From Aphrocallistes beatrix (lineage: Eukaryota > Porifera > Hexactinellida > Sceptrulophora > Aphrocallistidae): DNA of 64,000 nt. How positions within the stretch are numbered: the stretch's first letter is position 1; every line of letters begins with the position of its first letter. The position numbers and the translations under genes were made by a program. The stretch covers positions 4,216,001-4,280,000 of the forward strand of contig OY725489.1 of the NCBI GenBank assembly GCA_963281255.1, written 5' to 3'. Of this stretch, positions 11,545 through 23,337 are shown piece after piece. Below the pieces are notes generated by a model, which worked only from the letters and a program-made list of their open reading frames with translations, did not search any database and was not told the origin of the DNA.

Positions 11545-12045
11545 GAAATACTTTTGTATATGGCCCAAATTGGTCCAAATTAGTTCAATATAATTTCCAA
11601 TAACGAGTGAAGTACGACGTTCCATATTGATCATGACAACTACTATACTAGGAGTTGCAGTAAAATATAAAATATATTGCTAAATTTAGAAGATTAATAC
11701 TCATATTCTTCCCCTCCTCCTCCCCCCCTCTTCTGCCTTCGCTTCTGCCCTTGCCCCCGCCTCTGCCCTTTCCCCCGCTTCTGCCCTTGCCTCCGCTTCT
11801 GCCCTTTCCCCAGCTTCTGCCCTTGCCTCCGCCTCTGCCCTTGCCCCCGCCTCTACCCTTGCCTCCGCCTCTGCCCTTGCCTTGGCTTCTGCCCCCGCCT
11901 CTAACGCAGCAGCCTCCCTCCCCAAACTCAAGAATCTGTTTCTATATAAAAATTTAAATATTTAATACGGAATAGCAAGCAAATAAATTTCTATCAACCG
12001 AACACTCGTTTCTAATAGTTTTAATAAATAGTAACTTTCCAAGGA
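11545..12045 (-). other. Inverted duplicate of a small-exon locus
   Basis: On the minus strand this matches the plus-strand interval of about 62390-62740: same flanking intron-like sequence, same ATTCTTGAG start after GAAACAG, same GAAGAAT end. The exon core is expanded from 84 nt to about 204 nt by an 18-nt repeat. In one frame it encodes Ala/Glu/Arg repeats (EARAEA units) and in another Gly/Lys/Arg repeats (GGGKGR units). The base after GAAGAAT is A, so the GT donor of the other copy is AT here, which suggests a non-functional or differently spliced copy. The flanks carry a hAT-type MITE on one side and a long-arm MITE on the other. An 18-bp minisatellite without coding role is the alternative. 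Confidence 0.65.
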
Positions 12046-12077
12046 ACCAAAGTGTTCGGATAACCGAGGATATGTAG

Positions 12078-12727
12078 CAAGGTTGAGTCAAATCAATTTG
12101 ATTTGAAAAAAACTTCATTTTTTGATTTGATTTGATTGAGTTGGTTAATAAGAAATGATTGAGTTGATTGATCTGAATGTTGTCATTGAATAAAATAAAA
12201 TGATCTGAAATTGAATTGAATTGAATTGATTTGATTTGAATTGAGTTGAATTGATTTGAACTGATTATAATTGATTCGAGTTATCTGAATTGATTTTTAT
12301 TTGAATGACCATATATACTCGAATAGTTACCGGCCTTCGAACCATCCCCCTCCAAAAAGAGGGTTCTAAATTTCTTGGTTCACTCGTGCGGTTATATTTA
12401 TCGAAAGCTCTCTTGCATATGTATTGTGAAACATTTATTTTTCTTCAGGGGTTAAATGCTAAATGGGGCTAAAAATTATCTACGGTATCTGAATTGAATT
12501 AAATGATCTGAATTGAATTAAATTGAATTGAATTGAATTGAATTGATTTGAATTGAATTGAATTGAATTGAGTTGATTTGATTTTAATTGAATGATTAAA
12601 ATGAATGAGCTGAACGATTTGAATAAGCGCAAATGATTGAATTGATTGATCTGGTGTGTTTTATGTAAATGATCAGATGCAATATTACAAAAAAATAATT
12701 CAAATCATTGAGTTTGACACAACCTTG
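12078..12727 (+). mobile_element. hAT-type MITE carrying AATTG satellite
   Basis: Ends CAAGGTTGAGTCAAAT and GTTTGACACAACCTTG form inverted repeats, and the octamer ATATGTAG flanks both sides exactly (12070-12077, 12728-12735), a hAT-size duplication. The interior is mostly degenerate (GAATT)n/(GATTT)n pentamers around one unique block of about 160 bp (about 12320-12480). A second copy in the opposite direction lies at 19229-19940. Confidence 0.9.
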
Positions 12728-12756
12728 ATATGTAGTCTTGATCCAAGAAAAGTATA

Positions 12757-12968
12757 CTAACTAATTGATAAATGAGTCAAAAACCTCCAATAATTTTTCA
12801 ATTTTTAGTAACGCCAAACTTTAGGGGGTTAAGTCATAAAAATCAAAATAAATACCGTGCAACTAGTGCTATCAGATGGTAGACCGCTCAGTAATACAAT
12901 TAAATTTGAAATAAAAAATTTTCCCGTTTTTTTTTTACCCCAGGCAAGTTTTTTCGAGGGCGGTATCC
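12757..12968 (+). mobile_element. 3' part of a TTAA-flanked element
   Basis: Matches the last ~210 bp of the element at 41160-42895, ending in TTTTCGAGGGCGGTATCC followed by TTAA (12969-12972). Its left part is not found. Confidence 0.75.
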
Positions 12969-13297
12969 TTAATTTAAGAGTTTTGAATATCTTAATACTG
13001 CTCAACTAAAAACTTCCATTATTGAGAAACGAATAAGTCGGATGGTTGAAGTCTAAGTCTACTTGTAGTATAATTCATCTGCATAGCTACTAGCTACTAG
13101 CTACTCTACTAGGTTATTCAGAAATACAAGAATAACTTTCGAAATTACATAATAGTAAACCACAAGTGAATCTCAAAATTGACATTGACTACATCTCAGA
13201 ATATCATGGTAATATGCTGTCCATGGTTATGCTAACCTAGAATCTCAAAATATCACGATTTCAGAATATCATGCAACAGGCCTAACAGTAACTTAAC

Positions 13298-14279
13298 CAG
13301 GGATGCGGTAGAAGATGGATGAAGAAATACATGAGCTGCCTTAAATCATTAACAAAGCACAATAGAGCTTAGGAATGTATTACCAGCATATATAAATATG
13401 GTGTCAAAGCACCCATATCCGTTGTTAAAATTTAGATTAGCCATCAAATGATTGCGCAACAGGTTATATTTGAGTCAAATTTAGTGATTTTCAGAGGCCG
13501 TTTAAGGGCACTTCTAAGTGTTTTTTTATAAAGTTTTTCGCATCGAACTGAGAAGTGAATGTGTTAATACTAAAAAATTGAATTTTTTCATGGAATGTTC
13601 ATACATTCCAGTGTTGCTATGGAAACGTGTTTTGATCAGTTGGGGCTATATCTTGAAAACAGCGATAGCTAGACATTCAAATTAATCCCATTTGATAGCA
13701 AATAGCCTACTTCCTATTTAGCTATAATACAATTTATGTGTCTAAATTCAATGGTTTACGAGATATTCGACAAATTACCAAATGTGACCAATATGATAAA
13801 TTGTCTAATAACTCGTAAATTATTGAATTAATCCATAGAAAGTGTATTATAGCTTAATAGGATGTAGCCTATTTGCTATCAAATGGGATTAAATATGAAT
13901 GTCTAGCTATCGCTGTTTTCAAGATATAGCCCCAACTGACCAAAACACGTTTCCATAGCAACACTGGAATGTAAAACATTCCATGAAAAATTCTAAATTT
14001 TTATGTATTAACACATTCACTTCTCATTTCCATGCGAAAAACTTTATAATAAAAACACTTAGAAGTACCCTTAAACGGCCTCTGAAAATCACTAAATTTG
14101 ACCCAAATATAATCTGTTCCGCAATCATTTGATGACTAATCTAAATTTTAACAACGGATATCGGTGCTTTGACACCATATTTATATATGCTGGTAATACA
14201 TTCCTAAGCTCTATTGTGCTTTGTTAATGATTTAAGGCAGCTCATGTATTTCTTCAACCATCTTCTACTGCATCCCTAG
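13298..14279. mobile_element. 1-kb foldback element, full palindrome
   Basis: The left arm starting CAGGGATGCGGTAGAAGATG is mirrored by the right arm ending at 14279, with about 480 bp per arm and a short centre near 13790. The arms have diverged modestly. Related copies are at 28430-29095, 34065-35210 (split by a Helitron) and 38125-38885. It encodes no protein. I could not find a convincing target-site duplication, so the superfamily is open. Confidence 0.85.
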
Positions 14280-14935
14280 TGCCAAATTCGCAAGTTACTC
14301 TGAGGCCTTATTATAGTAGGCTATGATTGAATTCAATTAAAACCTTTCTTTATTTGCCTCTAAATACTCAAAAAATGAAGGAAAAATGTACCAGTGCCGA
14401 ACAGATTCAAGATGGATCAATAATAAATGTAATACAAAATCGAATACTAGTTGTAAGTATAGGTTATCCGATTCTTCTATATACGTACATATAACAATCG
14501 GGAAACCTATCAAATAGTCTAGCAATACGTTTCTGACAAGTCATTACAGTCAGCTTTGCTGCATTAACAATCTTTACCTGACCGGTCCGTTCAAATAGTC
14601 AATATGTGGCTCTTATTGCCAACGACATGTTGGTGCCAATAGCCACTAAAATTTAAGTTTAATTACCATACTAGTACATGTTGATTAAGTCTCTGAATAA
14701 TGAAAAGGATACCTTTATTGATGACTATTTTGGTTAGCCTAGAATAAGATGAAATTTTAGGATAGATACTAATAATATTACTAAATACACAAACTAATCA
14801 AAATATCTTGTGCAAATAAAACCGCGAATAGTTGACTTATCCGCAAAGGACAAAACTAACAAAATGTATTTACTAAGTTAGAACATGGCTATCCTAGGCA
14901 GCATTCGCTGTCAACAATACCTGGTTTGTTTATGG
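14280..14935. other. No gene seen
   Basis: AT-rich sequence with one short minus-strand open frame (14337-14525) lacking any recognisable feature. Confidence 0.45.
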
Positions 14936-15478
14936 TCAGAAGATCCCAATGGTTTACCATGTAATGGTTCATTGGAGGTCAACGGTCACCCCATGGTTGT
15001 TGATGTACTGATTCATTAGGGGTCAAAAGTGACCCCATGGTTGATGATGTACTAGTCCATTAGGGGTCAAAAGTGACCCCATGGTCGTTGATATACTGGT
15101 CCATTAAAAGTCATCGATGACCTCATGGTTGTTAATGTACTGTTCCTTTAGCGGTCAACAATGACCCCATGGTTATTAATATACAGTGGAATTTGCTTAT
15201 TAGCAACTCCCTTATTAGCAATATTGCTCTATTAGCAACCAATCTTCAGATTCCAGGTGAAGATTTTGTATTAATTATGTTCCCATATTCGCAACTTCGC
15301 GTATTAGCAACCATTTACGAGCAAAACTCGAGTTGCTAATATGCGAATTCCAATGTAGTTCATTAGGGATCAAAAGTAACCCCATGGTTGTTGATGAACT
15401 AGTACATTAGGGGTGAAACAATGACCACATGGTTGTCTATGTACTGGTTCTTTGGGGATCCAAACTGGCCCCAAATAT
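14936..15478. repeat. 44-bp satellite interrupted by a MITE
   Basis: A tandem array with a 44-bp period (for example starts at 15014, 15058, 15102). Each unit holds the near-palindrome GGGGTCAAAAGTGACCCC followed by CATGGTTGTTGATGTACTGG. About eight diverged units are visible, and the array is split by the MITE at 15184-15355. Confidence 0.85.
15184..15355. mobile_element. Pogo-like MITE, 172 bp
   Basis: Termini CAGTGGAATTTGCTTATTAG and the inverted partner CATTGGAATTCGCATATTAG are flanked by TA. The CAGTGGAA..TTA pattern and TA target are typical of pogo/Tigger-type elements. It lies inside the 44-bp satellite and so is younger than the array. Confidence 0.8.
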
Positions 15479-15930
15479 GGTAGTTGTCGGCGGGTTAATT
15501 AACCTAAAATTGATGGGATTATAATACTTGTACATTGGGTTAACCCAAGAAATAATATGAGCCATTGTAGATTAAATTTTAAATGTTTTTAATCAATTTA
15601 TCCTTACGAATCCGCACATTTTAATCAAATTCAGGAGTAGAATTTTGATAATATCCCCTCAGGTGAAGTTTGATCAAACATTAGGAATTGAGTTTTGAAC
15701 ACTTGTTGATCATAATTCTGCATCATTGACTGATGTAGAACTTTGATCAAATTTCAATTTGGTCAATTTGATCAGAATTCTATTCGAGCTATTAAATGCG
15801 AACTTTGATCAAATCAGCTCAATTGAGAGGTTACATCACACTGCTCTTGTCTGTTATAAATGTTGCTCTTGACTTAATCCTATGTTTAAGTATACATCCT
15901 ACATCTTGTTTGTGTGATCTACTCATCATT
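15479..15930. other. No gene seen
   Basis: AT-rich, with scattered TTTGATCAAA-type short palindromes but no regular period. Confidence 0.45.
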
Positions 15931-15935
15931 CTTCC

Positions 15936-16060
15936 CAGAGTATAAAATGGTTCGAAAAAATTCCTTAGCTGCTTGTAGATCGTCTACTGAGTTCAAACCA
16001 CTCCATAATTTTGCCATCAATAATGATTTTTTCAAACCATTTTATACTCTGGGAAGAACG
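15936..16060. repeat. Inverted repeat around a possible first exon
   Basis: TTCTTCCCAGAGTATAAAAT begins an arm of about 35 bp that reappears inverted about 55 bp later (AAACCATTTTATACTCTGGG). An ATG just after the left arm opens a frame ending in a basic stretch (GRRRKTAQSTRKLGKSKQ) right before CAG|GTGAGA near 16125, a plausible splice donor. No following exon was found, so a gene is only a possibility. Confidence 0.5.
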
Positions 16061-16159
16061 ATAGCAGGAAGAAGAAGAAAAACAGCACAAAGTACCCGAA
16101 AGTTGGGCAAGAGTAAACAGGTGAGAGTTGGTTTACAGTGGTTTACTTGAAATATTTAA

Positions 16160-17127
16160 TACAGACAATTTGTGATATTACAATTCGTGCAATTTGAGAC
16201 TTCATTTGTAACTTAAAATTCGTGACTATTCAACATTGAATTAATGAATTCAATGTACAATGTGAGAATAAATATCTTTCCGGGAAGTAAGGAGTAATAT
16301 TTTTGCTGTCATTGTCTTTCATTTTTAATAAATTAGCAAGTTAAATGAAACCCTTTAATCTGAACTGATGATTGTTACTTTATCTTATGAACTGATGAAT
16401 TGATTTAATAGAAGATCTTTTCATTTATGCGAATAAAATAAGAAGATTGATGCAAATAGATACCTTAAACTCAGTGAGTGAGCTAGATGAGTTATCTGCT
16501 GTAAAGCTTCCGCACCTTAAAGCAAACTGTTCGTCGAGAGCCAAAAATAACTAGGAATGTTCCGCCAGAACCGAAATCTCGTTGAGGCATGGCACATGTC
16601 ATTTTCTACTCACATGTCCTATCATCATCCATCACTTTGGAATTTCTAATCGTATAAAAAAGAACAAGGCTTAACTGAGGTATAGCAAGTGTTATACCTT
16701 TGTGGTAAGAATCCCTCGAAGAGAAAAATAAATGCTTATCATGAAAGAACATTAGAGCTCTAGTTGAAGGCTATCTGACGCGTCCCAAGATGGATTTTAT
16801 TAGAGAAGATGCATAACAATTCGCTTTCAACTCTTAATCTTTACTTATAAAATAATTAATACCTTAGTACTAGTATTCGTCGTGTGATCTCTTGAAAAAT
16901 GGAAAAGGTTTACAATTAGGACTGATGCGGCTAAAAAAAAGGCAATGGGTATATGTATGTCATTTTGCGTGGATATCCATGAATATTTCAAAGACCTAGA
17001 ACAACTTGTCTATTATAACGGCCATTCAAGGCTAGTAGTGTCTCTTACTAGTATGTATAGGTAACCGCTATGTAGATGTAGATTACTAATGAAAATCTAT
17101 TCATATACTAAATGTTATACTGAAGCT
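16160..17127. other. No gene seen
   Basis: AT-rich sequence downstream of the BED-type hAT relic. No coding or repeat structure recognised. Confidence 0.4.
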
Positions 17128-18990
17128 CTAGATATTATGTAAACTCTCATTTATAAACTCCTCGATATCGCAATCGTCTTCAAATGACAGGGACATGGGC
17201 TCATTGTTGATGACCTTCGCAACTTCCTCAGGCTCGATCACAATTCCCAGCTTCTTGATTATTGTGATATACTTTTTCTGGTATCTGATGTATACTAATT
17301 TCTTCATGACCGTCGGTGACATCCTCTTTCTCATCTTTAAAAGTAGGTTGCCTGGCTGAACAACCTCTCCATGGCTGCAGAAGATATTGGTGCCGAGAAA
17401 ATTATCTTTGCACAAGTGCGCAGACGTGTGAAGACACTGTACCGCCAAAACTGAGTTGGATCCTTCATTGGTACCCGGGTGTCTCTGAATTCTTGGAGCT
17501 CTATACCAAGAGTGGTAGCCTTTGGCCTTTTGGCTAGCGACTGTTCACTTTCATCATCATCATCAACGGTTAATAAGTACAAATCTTGAAAAGGGTCCCC
17601 AGACTTTTGATGATGAACCTTTTTTATCCCATGTGGATCAAGGTGTTTGACGGAAGGTTCGCACATTCCAAAGAGCTGTTCAAGATATTGATCAACAATG
17701 GGCGTCGTGTTCAGCTGCCACTTTCAACCAGTTGGTAGCGAATGTTTTATGCACCGAACTTGTCGATCGAGAATGCTGACATACCCTCGAATGGTTTCGG
17801 GATATCCAGACCTACAAAATATTAAGGTAAGTTGCAGAAACGTGCTTAACAGAGAAAGTGGTGGGTAAAAATTAGTGTATGCCATTTATGTAGGGTTAGT
17901 TATTTAATTAAGTACTTAGCTGAGAGAAAAGCAGCAGATTGTGAAAAGGGAGATCCAGAATACATCCACAACTTTTGCTCCATTTGGCCTAGCAGATCTT
18001 GGCATAAATTTCTTGTAACACCATGCTCAGATTCCATTTGGCGATCGAACAAGTGCATATACTTATTGACAGATAATTAACGAATGATAGATGTGATGTT
18101 ACGCCGTCCACTTCAACTCGGTCGAAGAAGAGTTTTACTTGTTCCATTACAGCCAACACAGACTTCAGTAGAGCTAGGGATGGTAGATTATCCACCACGG
18201 AGTTATCCTCTTCTTTGAGATACACCACATAGTTATGCACTGCAGCTAAGAATCTGTTGTAATGAGAACGCCAAGGACGGGTGGTAGATTTCTCTGGTAT
18301 TGCCCTCACCAACTTTTTTGCCCTATCATCATGGCGGTTATAGAAACTTTCAATATTGTTTATTTTATCCATTAACTGGTCCTTTAATTCCAATCTGCAT
18401 TGCCCTTTTGGTTCAGCGTCGAGTACGTTGGTGAGACACGTTGACAATGCATGCTATGTGCATCCAATTCTACCTCCAAAGTTGTGATCAGCTGTCTCCC
18501 ATCGACCATCGAAAGCAGCCTTCATCTTGTTTTCATTGTCAGTTGTTACAAAGAATGGGTATCGTGGTTTCATATCCGAACAAAATGCCTCTACAAAGAT
18601 TTGAAAGTAAACTCCGAGTCATGTGGAACTTCGTCGAGGTTCTCCAGACGAAGGGGAAACTGAAACCACTCCCATTCATCTGCCATCCACTACTTCATCC
18701 CCCCACCATTTTATCAACTTCCACGGTAGAGGCTTTCTTGTTTCAGTTGACTTCACTGCGGCAATACAATGCTCGATCAGAGGCTGTTGGGTTGATGTAG
18801 ACGGCTTAGATTCATTTTTGCTACACTTTTCCTGGTGGAGTTTCAGTGAGCTCATGCCATTCTGGTTTACCCATTTGCCTTTACTGAATTTGTACCACAC
18901 GAATGTTTTAGTACAATATCCACACGAGATGTACGGCGCGTATTTCTTTTCCTCAGTGAGGTAGATCGCTTTGGCATTCACGTTGTTCAT
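17128..18990 (-). pseudogene. hAT transposase relic with BED finger
   Basis: Minus-strand pieces follow the order of a BED-type hAT transposase. An N-terminal finger is at 18676-18990 (CGYCTKTFVWYKF, then HQEKC). A core fragment is at 17989-18447 (TRPWRSHYNRFLAA, LPSLALLKSVLAVMEQV). The C-terminal dimerisation domain is at 17128-17666 (ELQEFRDTRV, APISSAAMERLFSQ, RKRMSP). The first two pieces share a frame interrupted by stops; at least two frameshifts follow. Length and order fit a once complete gene of about 600 codons. No terminal inverted repeats or 8-bp duplication could be assigned. It differs from the TTF-type hAT at 3903-5426, so at least two hAT lineages lived in this genome. Confidence 0.82.
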
Positions 18991-19228
18991 GTTGTGAGAT
19001 GCCGGTACATCTTTGTAGCTAGCCGAGTTGGAAGTCTTCCATTATTGCAATCGCGACAAATTTCTTGAAATTCCAATTCAAGTAAAGTTGGTTATCATTA
19101 ACAAGTTTATATACTTATACACGCATATGCGACTTCATAACATTGTTGTGGTTATTCAAGCAGTTTAAGTTTCCAACAATCACAATATATATGTCTTCAA
19201 CAACAACACTAGTACGTGTACTTAGTAC

Positions 19229-19940
19229 CAAGGTTGTGTCAAACTCAATGATTTGAATTATTTTTTTGTAATATTGCATCTGATCATTTACATAAAACAC
19301 ACCAGATCAATCAATTCAATCATTTGTGCTTATTCAAATCGTTCAGCTCATTCATTTTAATTATTCAAATCAATTCAAATCAATCAATTCAAATCAATTC
19401 AATTCAAATCAAATCAATTCAAATCAATTCAATTCAATTCAATTCAATTCAATTCAGATCATTTAATTCAATTCAGATACCGTAGATAATTTTTAGCCCA
19501 ATTTTGCATTTGCCCCTGAAGAAAAATAAATGTTTCACAATACATATGCAAGAGAGCTTTCGATAAATATAACCGCAAGAGTGAACCAAGAAATTTAGAA
19601 CCCTCTTTTTGGAGGGGGATGGTTCGAGGGCCGGCAACTATTTGAGTATATACGGTCATTCAAATAAAAATCAATTCAGATAACTCGAATCAATTATAAT
19701 CAGTTCAAATCAATTCAACTCAATTCAAATCAAATCAATTCAATTCAAATCAATTCAATTCAAATCAAATCAATTCAATTCAATTAATTTAAATGAAATT
19801 TCAGATCATTCAGATCATTCTATTTTATTCAATGACAACATTCAGATCAATCAACTCAATCATTTCTTATTAACCAACTCAATCAAATCAAATCAAAAAA
19901 TGAAGTTTTTTTCAAATCAAATTGATTTGACTCAACCTTG
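19229..19940 (-). mobile_element. hAT-type MITE carrying AATTC satellite, second copy
   Basis: The same element as 12078-12727 in the opposite orientation, 712 bp. It has the same CAAGGTTG ends, the same unique core (about 19480-19660) and more pentamer units. Flanking CTTAGTAC (19221-19228) and GTTAGTAC (19943-19950) may be its target duplication if two extra bases are allowed at the right end. Confidence 0.85.
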
Positions 19941-19950
19941 CAGTTAGTAC

Positions 19951-20880
19951 TATATATATATTGCTGATTTAAGTATAACAGTATCCCTATTGTTTATCCT
20001 TTAGCCAACAATAATTCCTATAACAACCATTCACTGTCGAAATATTCTTATTAGTACAACCATACAGAGTATATCCAGAATATCCTATGGATATCCACGA
20101 TGCCCATGGATATCCACGAGATCTATGGATATGACCAATCTATCCATGGATATCCATATCAACGGTAAGTCTTTCTAATACGAAAATGGAGACGATTGAT
20201 TGAAGAGTTCGAGTATCAAAGCAGTTATTCTACTGAAGATTGACAGTGATGCAGAAGTTGTAAGAAACAAGACATAGTTATCTATTCTGCTCTTTGTATT
20301 AAAGTGATGTTTTTGAAAGATATATTTTAAACACTAATGTAGTTGCCTCCTTTTATTTGGATAATTATTGACTTGAAATTATAAATAACTCAAGATAACT
20401 TCATTGGTCCTTTGTAAAGTTAAATCACCACAAAATTTCCAATCGATTGGTATACTACACAAATCAGGCAAAAGTATTTCAACACTTGTTTCTTTCCTTT
20501 ACAAATAATATTAAATAGTTTTTTTAATCAAATCTCAATAGGTTCAAATTCAAAGAGATACTAAATATCTGATTTCAGATTTGAAATCTACTCATTCGAA
20601 TTAGTCATAGTTGAACATAGTAATTATAAATTACTCAACTTAATGGACAATCTTATCAAACTGGGCCACCATACGTAATTCATTGCCATCATGTATAGTG
20701 GTCAAAATGGGTGTATGTGGCATATGGTGGCACTGATTGATAACTGCAAAAGTTAGGAATAAATGATTAATTTGAAGATCTAAATATGGGGCCGATAAAT
20801 TAGATCAGTAATTATAAGAATATAGAAGTTATAGGGTAACTTCAAGATGACCCTGTGTTGTATTATATTATTTATTAGGT
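19951..20880. other. No gene; ATGGATATCCA cluster
   Basis: Around 20070-20155 the palindromic word ATGGATATCCA recurs several times with small changes. The rest is AT-rich with nothing recognised. Confidence 0.5.
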
Positions 20881-21120
20881 TTTACAACTATTGCTGCATG
20901 GGTCTTGTACTCTTTTAAATTCCCCTACTGTGTTTTGGTAAACTAAAATATTGAAAGGAATTCTTGTATCAACTTCGTAATAAAGATGTGACCCTTTGAT
21001 TTTACATAAAACAGTATCTCCAGGATTTAAATGTTGTAAAATGCACTAAAGTCGGATATTAGTTCTTCAGCTATTACACCAATTCCTCGATCCGATTCTC
21101 TTGAGAAGAATCCTACGAAT
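20880..21120 (-). pseudogene. Unidentified coding-like fragment
   Basis: The minus strand gives a protein-like reading of about 50 residues that starts HLNPGDTVLCKIKGSHLYYE and is preceded in another frame by FFSRESDRGIGVIAEELIS. The composition is protein-like, but I recognise no family. At least one frame change lies between the two parts, so it is probably a decayed gene or transposon ORF. Confidence 0.3.
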
Positions 21121-21557
21121 TTGCAAATATCTAATCGTCCTGAACATTCTAATTGAACCGAAAAGTCCAATTATCCCGAACAATCTATTTCTCCCGAATT
21201 ATCCCATATTAATAAATTGCTGCCAACCGTATTACTCCATTCTGCCACCAGAAATTCAAATTATCCCATAATTATCAATAATTTCCTCTGAAATTATAAC
21301 AACCTACTCCGATTTAGATTTTCAGAAACCTAAAAAAGAAGAGGTGTGCAATTTGCGAGAGGAACTCCGACAAATAAATATACAAAATCGTGTCATTTTT
21401 GTGGAAAAATTGTTGGTGCTCAAAATGCTAGATATATTTTCCGTCTGTACATTTTGTAAATATTTTTAATTTTTATAATTATTCAATGTTGTACTGCATT
21501 CACATCAGAGTATTTGGTGTTTTCTAATTTATTATTTTAAAATTTTTTAATCGATGA

Positions 21558-21615
21558 CAAACGCGTTTCGCTTGCTTGCAGTGTGCTGCTGCTGGACACT
21601 TCGTGTGCGTTCGAA
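21558..21615 (-). mobile_element. Helitron 3' terminal scrap
   Basis: CGTTTCGCTTGCTTGCAGTG and GGACACTTCGTGTGCG match the inverted, terminal two hairpins of the window's Helitron family with several changes. Only about 60 bp remain. Confidence 0.55.
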
Positions 21616-21699
21616 ATGCTCTGTTTTTTTAATTACCCACAAGATTACTCTTGCTGCTCATACACGTTGATTTGCAACCTAGTATATATGTTTTTGCTG

Positions 21700-22851
21700 A
21701 TTCAATTGATTTCTGAGTTGTAGATGAGTATGTCAAGCTTAATGAGCAAAAGAGATATGCTGTTATCCAGCTATGGAAAAATGATAATCGGCAAGCAGAT
21801 ATTCGGAAGTCACTTGGGACGCGGGAATACACACGATCCTTCGTTTCTCGTACGATAGATAAGCACACCAAGTATTGTACTCTCAAAGATGCACGCCGTT
21901 CGGGAAGACCTCGCTCTGTTAGAACCCCAGCGGTCAGGAAGAATGTCAGAGAGATGCTTTCGCAGAAACCGACACTCTCCTATAGGCAGATTGCTTCCAA
22001 AGCCTTGATTTCGAATACTTCTGCGCAAAGTCTGTTTCATTTCTGATGACTTAAAGAGTAGATCTAGTCAACTTACAATCAAGAAGAGGATTGAGCGTAG
22101 CTGTGTGGACTGCGAAACTGAAAAATGTCAATCCCGAAAATATTGTTTTTACCGACGAGAAACTTTTGGAGCATTGAAGAGAAACACAATACTCAAAATT
22201 CTCGTGTATACGCTCTATCGCGCGATATGATCTCAAAACAATATAAACGAGTGGAAAAGAGCATGCATCCCAAAACTGTGATGGTTTGGGCCGGAATCTC
22301 TGGTAAGGGGAAAACTCAAATTGTATTTCTGCCTGAGGGTGCAATTGTGAACGCTGAATTGTACCAGAAACACATTCTTTCTAAGCATGTTAGTCGAATA
22401 TGGTGTACTTTCATGAAAGGTACTCATTGAATGTTTGAACAAGATGGAGCACCAGCTCATACAGCAGCTTCGGAAAAAACGATTGGCCGCTGTCTGGTCC
22501 GGAAATCAACCCGTGCGACCTTTATCTTTGGGGAAGACTTGAGGCCACAGTGAACAGTCGTTCATACAACTCTACTACAGCACTTAAAAGAGCAATTCGA
22601 AGTGCTTGGGATCAATTGGACCAAGAAGAAATAGCGAATGCCTCCCTAAAATCCGCTGAAAAGTTGAAAACTGCGTTCAATCCAGAGGCAAGCGGTTTGA
22701 GTAGATAAATAGAATGAACCTTATGTATATTGTATTAATTGTTCAGTAGATACACATAATAATTAATATAAGACTATATAACAACAAAAACTGAACTTTA
22801 GACATGCTTATTTTAAATTTGAATTTTGTTGCAGAACTTATGGCTACCCTG
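21700..22851 (+). pseudogene. Mariner/Tc1-superfamily transposase relic (DDxD)
   Basis: Plus-strand pieces in order: an HTH/linker region (ARRSGRPRSVRTPAV), the first catalytic block (IVFTDEK), HPKTVMVWAGIS and LPEGAIVNAELYQKHIL, the second block (FEQDGAPAHTA), and in another frame PEINPCDLYLWGRLEATVN with a third-position Asp. These wordings fit the DDxD branches (maT or rosa-like) better than the Tc1-like elements nearby. Several frame changes are present. The right end has CTACCCTG before TA (22852-22853), a plausible Tc1/mariner terminus. A matching left end was not found; a Helitron scrap lies just upstream. Confidence 0.72.
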
Positions 22852-23337
22852 TATAGTTGAAGAAAATATTATAAAGTATGCAATTTATTCGTCAATCGCT
22901 AGTTTACGTATGCAATGATATAACATATTTTTATTTACTTTATGAAACTATCCTGAACAAAAATAAACAAACAATTTATATATATCATGGACCCTTGAAA
23001 CACAATATTAGAATGAATCTACATCTTCAAAATTCTATATGATCCATTAAAATCAAATGTTTTTCAAATTGTAAATTTTTATAACTGAGAAGACGGGGTC
23101 GTAAGAAGCACTGAATAAAAAAAAAATTGCAGCATTTTAAATATCATTGCAACATTGTTGTGTTGTTCATTTGCCCACAACAACTTTTAAAAATGTGACA
23201 ATGCGTAATAATTCCATGATGAGTAGACATTTTGCTCTGATCACAGAACTTACTGGAGCCATAGCCAAAATCAGCTTTCTGCGCCTGGTAGTTTCCTCAA
23301 TCAATTCGTTACATATATATATATATATATATATATA

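Noticed and set aside
11751-11957. Pro/Leu-rich plus-strand open frame
   Set aside because: It is the antisense of the 18-nt repeat exon; the plus strand lacks splice or start context, while the minus strand matches the other exon copy.
14936-15478. CRISPR-like array
   Set aside because: The repeats are contiguous 44-bp tandem units without unique spacers, in eukaryotic DNA.
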